The notes beneath the pieces were generated by a model. It saw only the letters and a list, made by a program, of their open reading frames with translations, ran no database searches and was not told where the DNA came from. From assembly GCF_030540765.1 (NCBI RefSeq), contig NZ_JAUOEL010000005.1:124001-188000 (forward strand): DNA of 64,000 nt, given 5' to 3'. Shown here piece after piece: positions 26,823 through 34,511 of the stretch (positions are counted from its first letter, which is position 1; every line of letters begins with the position of its first letter). This DNA comes from Flavivirga jejuensis (GTDB lineage: Bacteria > Bacteroidota > Bacteroidia > Flavobacteriales > Flavobacteriaceae). Position numbers and translations under genes: made by a program.

Positions 26823-28679
26823 ATGGGTGACTTAAATATTATAAAGCTAAAGACTAAAAAGGATAGGGCTAATTACATTCATCATTTATTAAATGATATT
26901 AAGGCTCTTGATCTAATGATTGAAAAAGGTTTGATAGAAGAAGATGTTCATAGAATAGGTGCAGAACAAGAATTTTGTTTGGTAAACAATCAATTTTTAC
27001 CAGAGAGTAAGTCGTTAGAGCTTTTAAAAGATATTGATGACGACCATTTTACAACAGAGATTAGCAACTATAATCTTGAGATAAATTTAGATCCTGTAAT
27101 ACTTGGAGGCACTTGTTTTTCACGGTTGCATAAGCAGTTGAAAACACTATTGGAAAAGGGGAAGAAAGTAGCGTCTAAGAAAGATATTAAAATAATATTG
27201 ACAGGCATTTTACCATCATTATCTATTAACAATGCTAATGAGGAGAATATGACCAATGTTGAACGGTATTCTGTATTAAATGATGAAATAAAAAGAATAA
27301 GAAAACAAAATTTCGATATCCATATTAAAGGTGCAGATGAATTAAATTTATGGCATGATTCTGTGATGTTAGAAGGCTGCAATACCAGTTTTCAGATGCA
27401 TTTACAATTAAGTCCGAAAACGTTCGTAGATAGTTATAATTGGGCACAAGCTATTTCTGGACCTATTTTAAGTATATGTGCTAACTCGCCATTGCTATTT
27501 GGTAAAGAACTTTGGAGAGAGACCCGAATAGCCCTATTTACACAAAGTATTGATACCAGAGCTAATTCCTATCTATTAAACGATAAATTGTCGCGAGTTA
27601 GTTTTGGGAACAAATGGCAAACAGGATCTGCGATCGATATTTTTAAAGATAATATTTCCAGGTTTAGAAGCTTTATTACTACTGGTTTTATTAAGGATAG
27701 TGTTGATATGTTAAATAACAACGAAATTCCAAAACTAAGAGCTTTAGGGCTCCATAACGGCACTGTATATCCTTGGAATCGCGTTTGTTATGGTACAATA
27801 GATGGCAAACCAAATTTAAGAATTGAAAACAGATATATCCCTTCGGGTCCAACTCCTGTTGATGAAATTGCAAACATGGCATTTTGGGTGGGTGTTATGC
27901 TAGGCAAACCCAAAAAGTATAAAAATATACATAAACAATGGGATTTTAAAGATGTAAAAACAAACTTTTTTAATGCCGCCCGATATGGGATAGCAACCCA
28001 ATTTTATTGGAATGGTACGTATATTTCCAGTTACGATTTAATCTTAAATGAGCTTTTACCTATGGCATATAAAGGCTTATATAGTGCTGGGGTATCACCA
28101 AAAGATGCAGAATATTATTTAAAAATTATTAAAGATAGAGTGCAGGGTAATAGTGGTTCAGAGTGGCTTGTTAGAAACTTTAGGCAATTATTAAAAACGC
28201 ATAAACGTTTTGAGGCCATGCAAATATTAACCTCTAAAATGTATGAAAAGCAAGAAAAAGGATATCCAGTTTCTACTTGGGGAATCTTACACGATAGCAA
28301 TGATTTTCCATTTAAAGAACAAAGAGTTGTAAAGCATATTATGAGTTCCGACATTTTTTCTGTCGATAAAAAAGATAGTATTGAATTGGTCTTAAATATC
28401 ATGAAATGGAAGAACATTCACCATGTGCCAATTATAAATAATGGTAGGGAATTGCTAGGTTTAATAAGTTGGACAGACGTTAAATCGTTTTTAGAAACCC
28501 CTAAACAACAACATGATTCGGTTGGTAAAATAATGAGAACAGCTATTATAACTACAGATGAGTACACACCTATTCATGTCGCAAAAAAACTAATGAACGA
28601 TAACAATATAGGGAGTCTTCCAGTGGTAAAACAAAATAAATTAGTAGGCTTGATCACTAGAAATGATTTTAATACATGA
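26823..28679 (+). CDS. Carboxylate-amine ligase (GCS2-like) fused to a CBS pair
   Basis: 618 residues. The first ~480 residues form a glutamate-cysteine-ligase-like fold: HRIGAEQEFCLVNNQ (metal/glutamate-binding strand, about 45-58), TEISNYNLEINLDP, CNTSFQMHLQLSP, ANSPLLFGKELWRETR, RIENRYIPSGPTPVDE. The last ~130 residues are two CBS motifs (IMSSDIFSVDKKDSIELVL...HHVPIINNGRELLGLISWTDV and IMRTAIITTDEYTPIHVA...GSLPVVKQNKLVGLITRNDF). CBS pairs commonly sense adenine nucleotides, so activity may follow cell energy state. The true substrate is not known. It overlaps the next gene by ATGA. Confidence 0.82.
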   Translation: MGDLNIIKLKTKKDRANYIHHLLNDIKALDLMIEKGLIEEDVHRIGAEQEFCLVNNQFLPESKSLELLKDIDDDHFTTEISNYNLEINLDPVILGGTCFSRLHKQLKTLLEKGKKVASKKDIKIILTGILPSLSINNANEENMTNVERYSVLNDEIKRIRKQNFDIHIKGADELNLWHDSVMLEGCNTSFQMHLQLSPKTFVDSYNWAQAISGPILSICANSPLLFGKELWRETRIALFTQSIDTRANSYLLNDKLSRVSFGNKWQTGSAIDIFKDNISRFRSFITTGFIKDSVDMLNNNEIPKLRALGLHNGTVYPWNRVCYGTIDGKPNLRIENRYIPSGPTPVDEIANMAFWVGVMLGKPKKYKNIHKQWDFKDVKTNFFNAARYGIATQFYWNGTYISSYDLILNELLPMAYKGLYSAGVSPKDAEYYLKIIKDRVQGNSGSEWLVRNFRQLLKTHKRFEAMQILTSKMYEKQEKGYPVSTWGILHDSNDFPFKEQRVVKHIMSSDIFSVDKKDSIELVLNIMKWKNIHHVPIINNGRELLGLISWTDVKSFLETPKQQHDSVGKIMRTAIITTDEYTPIHVAKKLMNDNNIGSLPVVKQNKLVGLITRNDFNT

Positions 28680-29872
28680 TCGATGTATATAGTAAAGCAC
28701 GAGATAACAGCATAACTGTAAAAAGAATACTTGGTAAGATAGAAGGATCAAAACCAGGATCGACGATGGTATTTTTTGGCGGTATTCATGGTAATGAGAC
28801 CTCTGGAATTTATGCTTTAAAAGAGGTTTTAGAGGGTATTGACGCTTTAAAGGTAAAAGGTGTTATTTATGGAATTTCGGGCAATTTAAAAGCACTTAAA
28901 TTAAACCAACGATATGTTGATGAGGATTTAAACCGACTTTGGACTAAAGAACGTATTGAAGCTATTAAGAAAAAAGTGGTTTTAAATGATGATGAATCAG
29001 AATTGCTGGAGCTATTAACTATTTTAAACACTATTTTAGAGACCGAAAAACCACCATTTTATTTTATAGACCTACATACCACATCAAGTAAAACTTTACC
29101 TTTTATAACGATTAATGACGCGTTAATAAACCGAAAATTTTCTAAACAGTTTCCCGTTCCCATTGTGTTGGGCATAGAAGAGTATTTAAATGGTCCCTTG
29201 TTAAGTTATATAAACGAATTAGGTTATGTGTCTTTAGGTTTTGAATCTGGGCAGCATGACGATCTAAGTGCTATCACGAATAATAGGGCATTTATTTATT
29301 TGGCTTTAGTGTTTTCGGGTATTTTGAAAGCAGCAGCTGTTACCAATTTCTTAGATCATTATAAACAATTACAGACACAGGCTGCTAATATTATTGATAT
29401 TTTTGAAGTTATTTATCTTCATAAGATACAATCTCACGAAACTTTTACCATGATAAATGGGTTTAAAAGTTTTCAAGCCATAGATAAAGGGATCCCAATA
29501 GCTATAAGCAATAGTAGAGAATTAAAAGCAAAATATAATGGACGTATTTTTATGCCGTTGTATCAAACTAAAGGGGCCGAAGGCTTTTTTATTATAAGAC
29601 GTATCAACCCTTTTTACTTAAAATTATCAACCTTTTTAAGGCGCACAAAATTTGATAGTTTATTAGTAACATTACCTGGTGTTTCCTGGTTAAATAAAGA
29701 TGAAGGTGTTTTACAGGTTAATTTAAAGGTTTCCAGGTTTTTTGTTAAGTCGTTTTTTCATTTGTTGGGTTATAGAAATAAACAAATTACAAGGACTCAT
29801 TTAAGGCTCAACAACCGTGAACGTGTAGCTAAAACAGGGATCTATAAAAAAGAAAGATGGTTTAAGAAGTAA
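28676..29872 (+). CDS. Succinylglutamate desuccinylase/aspartoacylase-family amidohydrolase
   Basis: 398 residues. Zinc-binding motif GGIHGNETSG (HxxE, about 36-45), further DEDLNRLW, then the third ligand in FIDLHTTSS (about 129-137) and the LGFESGQHDD stretch near 190, matching the M14-like AstE/AspA fold. It likely removes an acyl or peptide-like group from an amino acid. It starts inside the last codon of the GCS2-CBS gene (overlap ATGA), so the ligase and this hydrolase form one unit acting on related amide bonds. That link is inference. The C-terminal basic tail (RVAKTGIYKKERWFKK) is unusual. Confidence 0.82.
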   Translation: MIDVYSKARDNSITVKRILGKIEGSKPGSTMVFFGGIHGNETSGIYALKEVLEGIDALKVKGVIYGISGNLKALKLNQRYVDEDLNRLWTKERIEAIKKKVVLNDDESELLELLTILNTILETEKPPFYFIDLHTTSSKTLPFITINDALINRKFSKQFPVPIVLGIEEYLNGPLLSYINELGYVSLGFESGQHDDLSAITNNRAFIYLALVFSGILKAAAVTNFLDHYKQLQTQAANIIDIFEVIYLHKIQSHETFTMINGFKSFQAIDKGIPIAISNSRELKAKYNGRIFMPLYQTKGAEGFFIIRRINPFYLKLSTFLRRTKFDSLLVTLPGVSWLNKDEGVLQVNLKVSRFFVKSFFHLLGYRNKQITRTHLRLNNRERVAKTGIYKKERWFKK

Positions 29873-30007
29873 AGGGGGATTTATAATTCAAAAAAGAAAA
29901 AATTTAAGTAGTCTATTATTTTTTAGTGCCTTAGGTATAGCCAATAATGATTTTATTACTCAGGGCAACGCATTAAATTTTTTTCTATTATTTAAAAGTC
30001 CTTGTTC

Positions 30008-30099
30008 TGTCATTCTGATGAAGTATGAGGAAGAATCTCTTAAATACATTGATCATTATTCAAAAATATGAGATGCTTCACTACGTTCTGCATGACAAT
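30008..30099. repeat. REP-like inverted repeat
   Basis: TGTCATTCTGATGAAG... (from 30008) and ...CGTTCTGCATGACA (to about 30097) form imperfect inverted arms with AAGAATCTC and GAGATGCTTC inside. This type of hairpin (CATTCTGA/GAATCTC) is common in intergenic DNA of Bacteroidota. The flanking 392-base gap (29873-30264) holds this and the terminator below. Confidence 0.6.
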
Positions 30100-30197
30100 T
30101 CAATCCTAGTTATTTGATAAACAGTTATTCAAAATGTATACGGAATTTTTTATGCGTTTGCCCTATTCTATTACTCTTTTGAATAGAATAAACGTAT

Positions 30198-30228
30198 AAA
30201 AAAAGCGCAAGTTTTAATAACTTGCGCT
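30198..30228 (-). terminator. Terminator of the redoxin operon
   Basis: On the minus strand: AGCGCAAGTT, loop, AACTTGCGCT, then a run of T (plus-strand A run at 30198-30203). The stem is 30204-30213 with 30219-30228. It lies 36 bases after the stop of the redoxin gene. Confidence 0.8.
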
Positions 30229-30264
30229 AAGATGGCTGTTTTTGTATTCTAAAACTAAGTAGAA

Positions 30265-31014
30265 TTAAGCTTTAATTGGACATCCAATAGCTTTTGTTAA
30301 ACTTGGATTCGGTTTTTCTCCTTTTTCTATGGCTTCTATGGCATTTTCAAGGTATTTTACCTTTACATTTTCGGCAGATCTTGCATTGTCATCAATGGTA
30401 CCAATGTATTGAACTTTACGTTCTTTATCTAATAAAAATACATGTGGCGTTCTAACAGCTCCGTATTTTGGATATAATTTTTGACCTTCGTCAACTAAAT
30501 AAGCAAATGGAAATCCTTTTTCTTTGGCTCTTTTTTGCATGGCTTCATACCCTTCTTTTTCATTTTTAGGGTTATTAGGATTAATAGCAATTACTGGATA
30601 TCCTTTTGTAGCATACTTATTATGTAGTTCGATTAAACGGTCTTCATACATTTTTGCAAAAGGACATTCGTTACAAGTAAACGTTACAATGTATCCTTTT
30701 GCATTGTTTATACCTGCTAATGAAACCATAGAACCATCCACATTTTTAAGATTGAAATCGGTAGCAACGTCTCCGATTTTATAGCCTCCAATTTCTTCTA
30801 ATGTTTTTGTTTGCTCTGGACCATGGCCACCAGGAGGTCCTTTTCTTTCTCCATTATGTGGTGGTCCCTTGCGGTCTCCAGGAGGAGGTCCTTTTCTTTC
30901 TGGGTTATTGTTTTCTGCAGAAATATCTGTGTTTTGTTTTGCTTTATTATTACAAGAAACAAGGACACTGGATACTAGACCAACTACGGCAATGCATAAA
31001 ATTAATTTTTTCAT
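30265..31014 (-). CDS. Thioredoxin-fold (redoxin/AhpC-TSA) lipoprotein with a basic-proline linker
   Basis: 249 residues. Lipobox VLVSC with Cys21. A low-complexity linker (about 39-70) repeats RKGPP/GERKGPP units. The thioredoxin-like domain (about 75-245) includes GDVATDFNLKNVDGS, TFTCNECPFAKMYEDRLIEL with a CxxC (CNEC) pair, and RTPHVFLLDKERKVQYIG. This resembles peroxiredoxin/thiol-disulfide proteins. It sits 13 bases after the TlpA-like gene. The linker could bind a negatively charged partner or the cell wall; that is inference. A second cysteine pair is absent. Confidence 0.82.
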   Translation of the reverse strand: MKKLILCIAVVGLVSSVLVSCNNKAKQNTDISAENNNPERKGPPPGDRKGPPHNGERKGPPGGHGPEQTKTLEEIGGYKIGDVATDFNLKNVDGSMVSLAGINNAKGYIVTFTCNECPFAKMYEDRLIELHNKYATKGYPVIAINPNNPKNEKEGYEAMQKRAKEKGFPFAYLVDEGQKLYPKYGAVRTPHVFLLDKERKVQYIGTIDDNARSAENVKVKYLENAIEAIEKGEKPNPSLTKAIGCPIKA

Positions 31015-31027
31015 AAATAGATTATTT

Positions 31028-31582
31028 TTAGAGTTTTAAGGTTTCTGTTATGGTGTTTTCTAAATCTTCTAAACTAGAGAAAGTATGTTCAAAAAAGCCT
31101 CGTTTTTTATTATTAAAAATGATAGTGAAAGGAATAGCGCCAGACCAATTCGGGTCTATTTTATCTATCCAACTATTAGAATCTGGATCATCTAATAAAA
31201 TGACTTTAGAAGTAATATTTTTTTGCTTTAAAAAAGGTTTGAGTTTTGTTTCAATATCTTCTGGAAAATCAAGACTTACGAGTATTATTTCTACATTTGG
31301 ATTTTTGTTAGCATATTGTTGAATATATGGTAATTCTTTAACACATGGAGCACACCACATGGCCCAGAAATTAATAACGTATGTCTTATTGGTTTTAGTA
31401 TAAAGAAGAGGTTCTAGCTCATTAAAATTGTAAATAGGAATATCATTGCTAATTTTAGAAACACTTTTATTTGTTATCAACACTTCTTTTTTTTCGTTTT
31501 TACAACTTAAACAAAAAGAAATTATTAAAATAAGATATAAAAGACGTCTTTTTTGTTGTTTAAAAAATATAATTACTAGCAA
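31028..31582 (-). CDS. TlpA-like thiol:disulfide lipoprotein
   Basis: 184 residues. N-terminal hydrophobic segment and lipobox FCLSC (Cys27). The thioredoxin domain has WAMWCAPCVKELP, with the WCxPC active site at about 75-79 and the later cis-Pro region GAIPFTIIF. TlpA/ResA-type proteins reduce disulfides in the periplasm, often for cytochrome c maturation or resistance to oxidative stress. It is the first gene of a two-gene operon with the redoxin lipoprotein. Confidence 0.85.
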   Translation of the reverse strand: MLVIIFFKQQKRRLLYLILIISFCLSCKNEKKEVLITNKSVSKISNDIPIYNFNELEPLLYTKTNKTYVINFWAMWCAPCVKELPYIQQYANKNPNVEIILVSLDFPEDIETKLKPFLKQKNITSKVILLDDPDSNSWIDKIDPNWSGAIPFTIIFNNKKRGFFEHTFSSLEDLENTITETLKL

Positions 31583-31863
31583 AGTTAAAAAGTGTTTTAA
31601 TGTGTTAGACCTATTAAGTTATTAAAGGTTTAATTTAATCTAAAAATTATCCGACTTGTGTCGGGATTTCCAATTATATCACTCTTTTGCTGTTCTGGGT
31701 GAGGTAAAATAACAAAATTTGATTTTTGCCTTTAAAGGCAGAATGAAACCTACGAAACGCCTCTTTAGTTTGTATAATAATACGCTTTTTTGTAGTATAA
31801 ATCTTAATGGTATTATCGTTTACAAATGATAAACATCACAACTACAACAGAATAAAAACAAAG
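31583..31863. other. Intergenic region with no recognisable gene
   Basis: AT-rich leader side of the TlpA operon. It contains TTTTGCTGTTCTGGGTGAGGTAAAATAAC (about 31687-31715), a string similar to the reverse complement of about 15150-15170. No open frame of note. The remaining gap to 32081 holds the parS site, an LRR-gene fragment and repeat R3. Confidence 0.5.
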
Positions 31864-31879
31864 TGTTTCACGTGAAACA
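31864..31879. promoter_or_regulatory. parS site (ParB binding), third copy
   Basis: TGTTTCACGTGAAACA is an exact match to the classical parS palindrome. It lies intergenically between the TlpA and LRR genes, about 12 kb from the candidate oriC. Confidence 0.9.
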
Positions 31880-31894
31880 CCCCGTAAGGAAGCT

Positions 31895-31932
31895 ATTAGC
31901 TGTGGATAATATCTGTTCCCGATGAATACAAA
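31895..31932 (-). pseudogene. Remnant of an LRR-lipoprotein gene 5' part
   Basis: ATTAGCTGTGGATAATATCT then GTTCCCGATGAATACAAAA matches, with a 3-base insertion and a few changes, positions 33151-33187 inside the neighbouring LRR lipoprotein gene. It directly abuts repeat R3, as expected if a second gene copy was lost by recombination. Confidence 0.55.
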
Positions 31933-32030
31933 ATTTGACAATTTTAATAAGTGTCATTCTAAAAAACGGAATCAGATAATAAAAAAAGAAAAAGACACTT
32001 CATTTTCATAAAGTGCCTTTTATCTTTTCA
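31925..32030 (-). repeat. Direct repeat R3, copy A, with terminator hairpin
   Basis: About 105 bases, including AAGTGTCATTCTAAAAAACG, GAATCAGATAATAAAAAA and a hairpin AAAGACACTT...AAGTGCCTTTT. It is repeated in the same orientation at 33599-33701. The hairpin lies 3' of the LRR gene stop and probably terminates it. Confidence 0.75.
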
Positions 32031-32081
32031 AAGATCTTATAGAATAAAATCTAATTTTTTAGCTGTTACTTATATCTGTAT

Positions 32082-33413
32082 TTATAAGCAAGTAACATTT
32101 GTATCTGTGAGTATTAGACTTATTACACTCCCTAAATTACAAACCTTTTTAGGAATTGTAGTTAATTCATTGCTAATAAGGTTAAGTAATCTCATTGTTG
32201 TTAAGTCGCCTATTGAGGAAGGAATACTTCTTAACATATTATCTGACAAATCTAACTCTCTAAGGGTAGTGAGGTTTCCAATTTCCAAAGGGAGCATTAC
32301 GATTTGATTGTTATTTAATTTTAAATATTCTACAGCAGACAACGAGCCTATATTAGAATGAATAATAGATAAGTTATTGTAGCCTAAATTTAAAGTAATT
32401 ATTTTGTCTAAATTTCCAATAGTAGCAGGAAGTAAAGCCAATTGATTGTTTACGAGAGCGAGTGTTTCTAAATTACTTAAATTACCAATATCGTCAGGCA
32501 AACTATTAATTTCATTATTATTTAAAGTTAAAGTCTTTAAGCTACTCATATTTCCAATTTCGGATGGAATTTGAACCAAAAAGTTATTAGATGAGTTTAA
32601 AGAGGTAACTTGATTTAAGTTTCCTATTTCGGTTGGTAGACTTGTTAATCTATTGTCTTCAACCATTAAATACTTAAGGTTTGTTAAATTACCAATTTCT
32701 GCAGGCAAACTACTTATTTCATTTTCATTGGCGACTAACCGTTCTAGGTTGTTTAATTGTCCTAATTCTATTGGAAAATTGCTAAGGTTGTTTTCTGAAA
32801 TGTCAAGTGCTTTTAAACTAGAAAGACCACCAAATTCAGCTGGTACAGTGTTTATGTTTTTAGAAGAAAGAGCTAATTCTGTTACACGATCATCAACTAC
32901 GGTAACACCTGTCCAGGAATTCATAGAATCGGCGTTTAAATTCCAGTCTAAAGTATTAATAAAGTTGGCTTTATAAAATATTTCCAAGATCTCTCTGTCT
33001 GAAAAAGGCTCGGAAACAGTAGCATTTATTGTATAATTTCTAATCGTTCCATCTTCTGCCTTAACGCTATATATTACAGGAGAAGTTAAATCGACACTTA
33101 CATCAGATTCTGGGGTTACTGTAGCAAAATTTGAAATAGCAATTGTAGGTATTAGGTTGTGGATATCTGTTCCCGATGGAAACAAAAGAGTTATTGTTAA
33201 GTTCTCTTGATTAATAACAGCAGTAATATCTTCGGACAGTACCGTGTTATTCGCAGTAGTAAAGACAATGCTAGTAATGAGGTTTTCACTACTTAGGTTA
33301 GGTTGGGACCCATTATCGTCGTCGCTACTACAACTAGAAAGAATGAATATTAGTAGTACTAATAGATTTGTTTTCTGAAATGTTTTTTTGTAATTTTTTT
33401 TAATTTGTTTCAT
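32082..33413 (-). CDS. Leucine-rich-repeat lipoprotein
   Basis: 443 residues. Lipobox LSSC with Cys28 after a basic/hydrophobic leader. An N-terminal beta-sandwich (about 42-135, ending YSVKAEDGTIRNYTINATV) resembles DUF5018-type domains. The C-terminal part (about 175-440) is eleven 23-residue leucine-rich repeats of the plant-like type LPxxIGNLxxLxxLxLxxNxL. It is probably a surface-exposed binding lipoprotein. It lies between direct repeats of 105 bases, and a fragment of a second copy is present to its left. Ligand unknown. Confidence 0.85.
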   Translation of the reverse strand: MKQIKKNYKKTFQKTNLLVLLIFILSSCSSDDDNGSQPNLSSENLITSIVFTTANNTVLSEDITAVINQENLTITLLFPSGTDIHNLIPTIAISNFATVTPESDVSVDLTSPVIYSVKAEDGTIRNYTINATVSEPFSDREILEIFYKANFINTLDWNLNADSMNSWTGVTVVDDRVTELALSSKNINTVPAEFGGLSSLKALDISENNLSNFPIELGQLNNLERLVANENEISSLPAEIGNLTNLKYLMVEDNRLTSLPTEIGNLNQVTSLNSSNNFLVQIPSEIGNMSSLKTLTLNNNEINSLPDDIGNLSNLETLALVNNQLALLPATIGNLDKIITLNLGYNNLSIIHSNIGSLSAVEYLKLNNNQIVMLPLEIGNLTTLRELDLSDNMLRSIPSSIGDLTTMRLLNLISNELTTIPKKVCNLGSVISLILTDTNVTCL

Positions 33414-33598
33414 AATCTAGAAAATAATTTGTTCAAAATATTTTGAGGTTTAACCTGTTTCGTTTCCATTAGCATTAATAACGATTGTAAATCATAAAAC
33501 CCTCTCTATTTTTTAATTTGTTTTATGGTGCTAATAATTCAAGTGCTTAATCCATGGATTTATTTTAAAAAAGTTGATAGGGCTTTTAATAATGGATA
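33414..33598. other. Leader region of the LRR gene, no gene
   Basis: AT-rich, with no open frame. A promoter for the LRR gene should lie here, but no clear boxes were found. The rest of the 552-base gap is repeat R3 copy B and a MITE-like element. Confidence 0.4.
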
Positions 33599-33701
33599 GA
33601 TACAAGATTTGGCAATACTAATAAGTGTCGTTCTAAAAAACGGAATCAGATAATAAAAAAGAAAAGACACTTTATTCTTATAAAGTGTCTTTTATCTTTT
33701 C
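33599..33701 (-). repeat. Direct repeat R3, copy B
   Basis: GATACAAGATTTGGCAATAC, then AATAAGTGTCGTTCTAAAAAAC and a strong hairpin AAAGACACTTTA-ttct-TATAAAGTGTCTTTT. Nearly identical to 31925-32030. Its gene to the right, if it had one, is no longer present. Confidence 0.75.
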
Positions 33702-33793
33702 TACTATAAATGACAAATTTTATATTTAGCGACTTTGCAAATAAACACAGACTTTTTGATTAAGTATAAAAACTCTATGTTTTCTTATACATT

Positions 33794-33942
33794 GTGACTG
33801 TTGCACAACTCAAAATTTTTAGGGAATCATGTGTTTTTAATTTTTAAACAATTATTAAGCTGTTGACTATCAATGTTCATTGTTTTTAAAGTTCTCAGAA
33901 ATGACCTAATTCAGTCAAAAAAAGTAGTTGTGCAACAGCCAC
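33794..33942 (+). mobile_element. MITE-like element, copy 1 (149 bp)
   Basis: Ends GTGACTGTTGCACAACT and AGTTGTGCAACAGCCAC are inverted (one mismatch in 17). The interior has no coding capacity. An inverted copy of about 148 bp lies at 38302-38449. No clear target duplication was found. Confidence 0.72.
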
Positions 33943-33965
33943 CAATGTTGTAGGTAGTTTTTTAT

Positions 33966-34457
33966 TCAGATTTTGTTTATCAACCATATAATTCCGCCTC
34001 CAGAAAATATAAATCCACCTATTATAAAAATTAGTGGGAAATATGTTTTCCAGAATTCGGTGTTTATCATTATTTCGTATTCATTCTCTTTTTTCAAATA
34101 GATAATATCAATCCGTTCGTTAATTCGTTTTGGGTTTGCACTCGTATCTAATTTTTGAGTAGTTTCAATTCCGTTTCTGTCTTTAAAACGGACAATTGGA
34201 AAGTGATGAACTTGCGAATATCCATCGGTGTCTTTCGAGCGTTCCTCGGCAAAGTCAATAATTTTGGCTTTCGTTTTAATTCCGTTGGCTTGAATTCGGC
34301 GATTTGAATTTCGCATATAGAATCCTGCAAATAAAAACCCGCCACCAACAATTAAAAAGACAAATGCTCCAATAAATTCATTATAAGTCTTGCTTAACCA
34401 AAAAAGTAAGACCATAATTCCGAATGGTAAAATATGTTTTTTTAAATCAATGTTCAT
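33966..34457 (-). CDS. DUF3592-like membrane protein
   Basis: 163 residues. Two N-terminal membrane helices (about 12-27 and 30-46), a soluble stretch (about 50-130: ANGIKTKAKIIDFAEERSKDTDGYSQVHHFPIVRFKDRNGIETTQK) and a final membrane helix (about 138-160). The middle matches the DUF3592 pattern (GxVxxxxxxxxx-YPVVxFxxxxG). Function unknown. It is the first gene of the accessory island and its 3' end runs into the inverted end of the MITE-like element. Confidence 0.7.
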   Translation of the reverse strand: MNIDLKKHILPFGIMVLLFWLSKTYNEFIGAFVFLIVGGGFLFAGFYMRNSNRRIQANGIKTKAKIIDFAEERSKDTDGYSQVHHFPIVRFKDRNGIETTQKLDTSANPKRINERIDIIYLKKENEYEIMINTEFWKTYFPLIFIIGGFIFSGGGIIWLINKI

Positions 34458-34476
34458 TTTTTCAAATTATGTTTAA

Positions 34477-34505
34477 TGTAAAATGCGTTTCAATGCATTT
34501 TTACA
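34477..34505 (+). terminator. Hairpin directly 5' of the group II intron
   Basis: TGTAAAATGC (34477-34486), loop, GCATTTTTACA (34495-34505, one bulge). It ends 5-7 bases before the intron 5' end. Terminator-like stems are the known insertion targets of class C group II introns. Confidence 0.55.
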
Positions 34506-34511
34506 CAGTGT

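Noticed and set aside
31901-31909. TGTGGATAA as a second DnaA box beside parS
   Set aside because: It falls in the 38-base fragment copied from the coding part of the neighbouring LRR gene, where the matching bases read TGTGGATAT. Its origin is coding, so it is not good evidence for an origin here.
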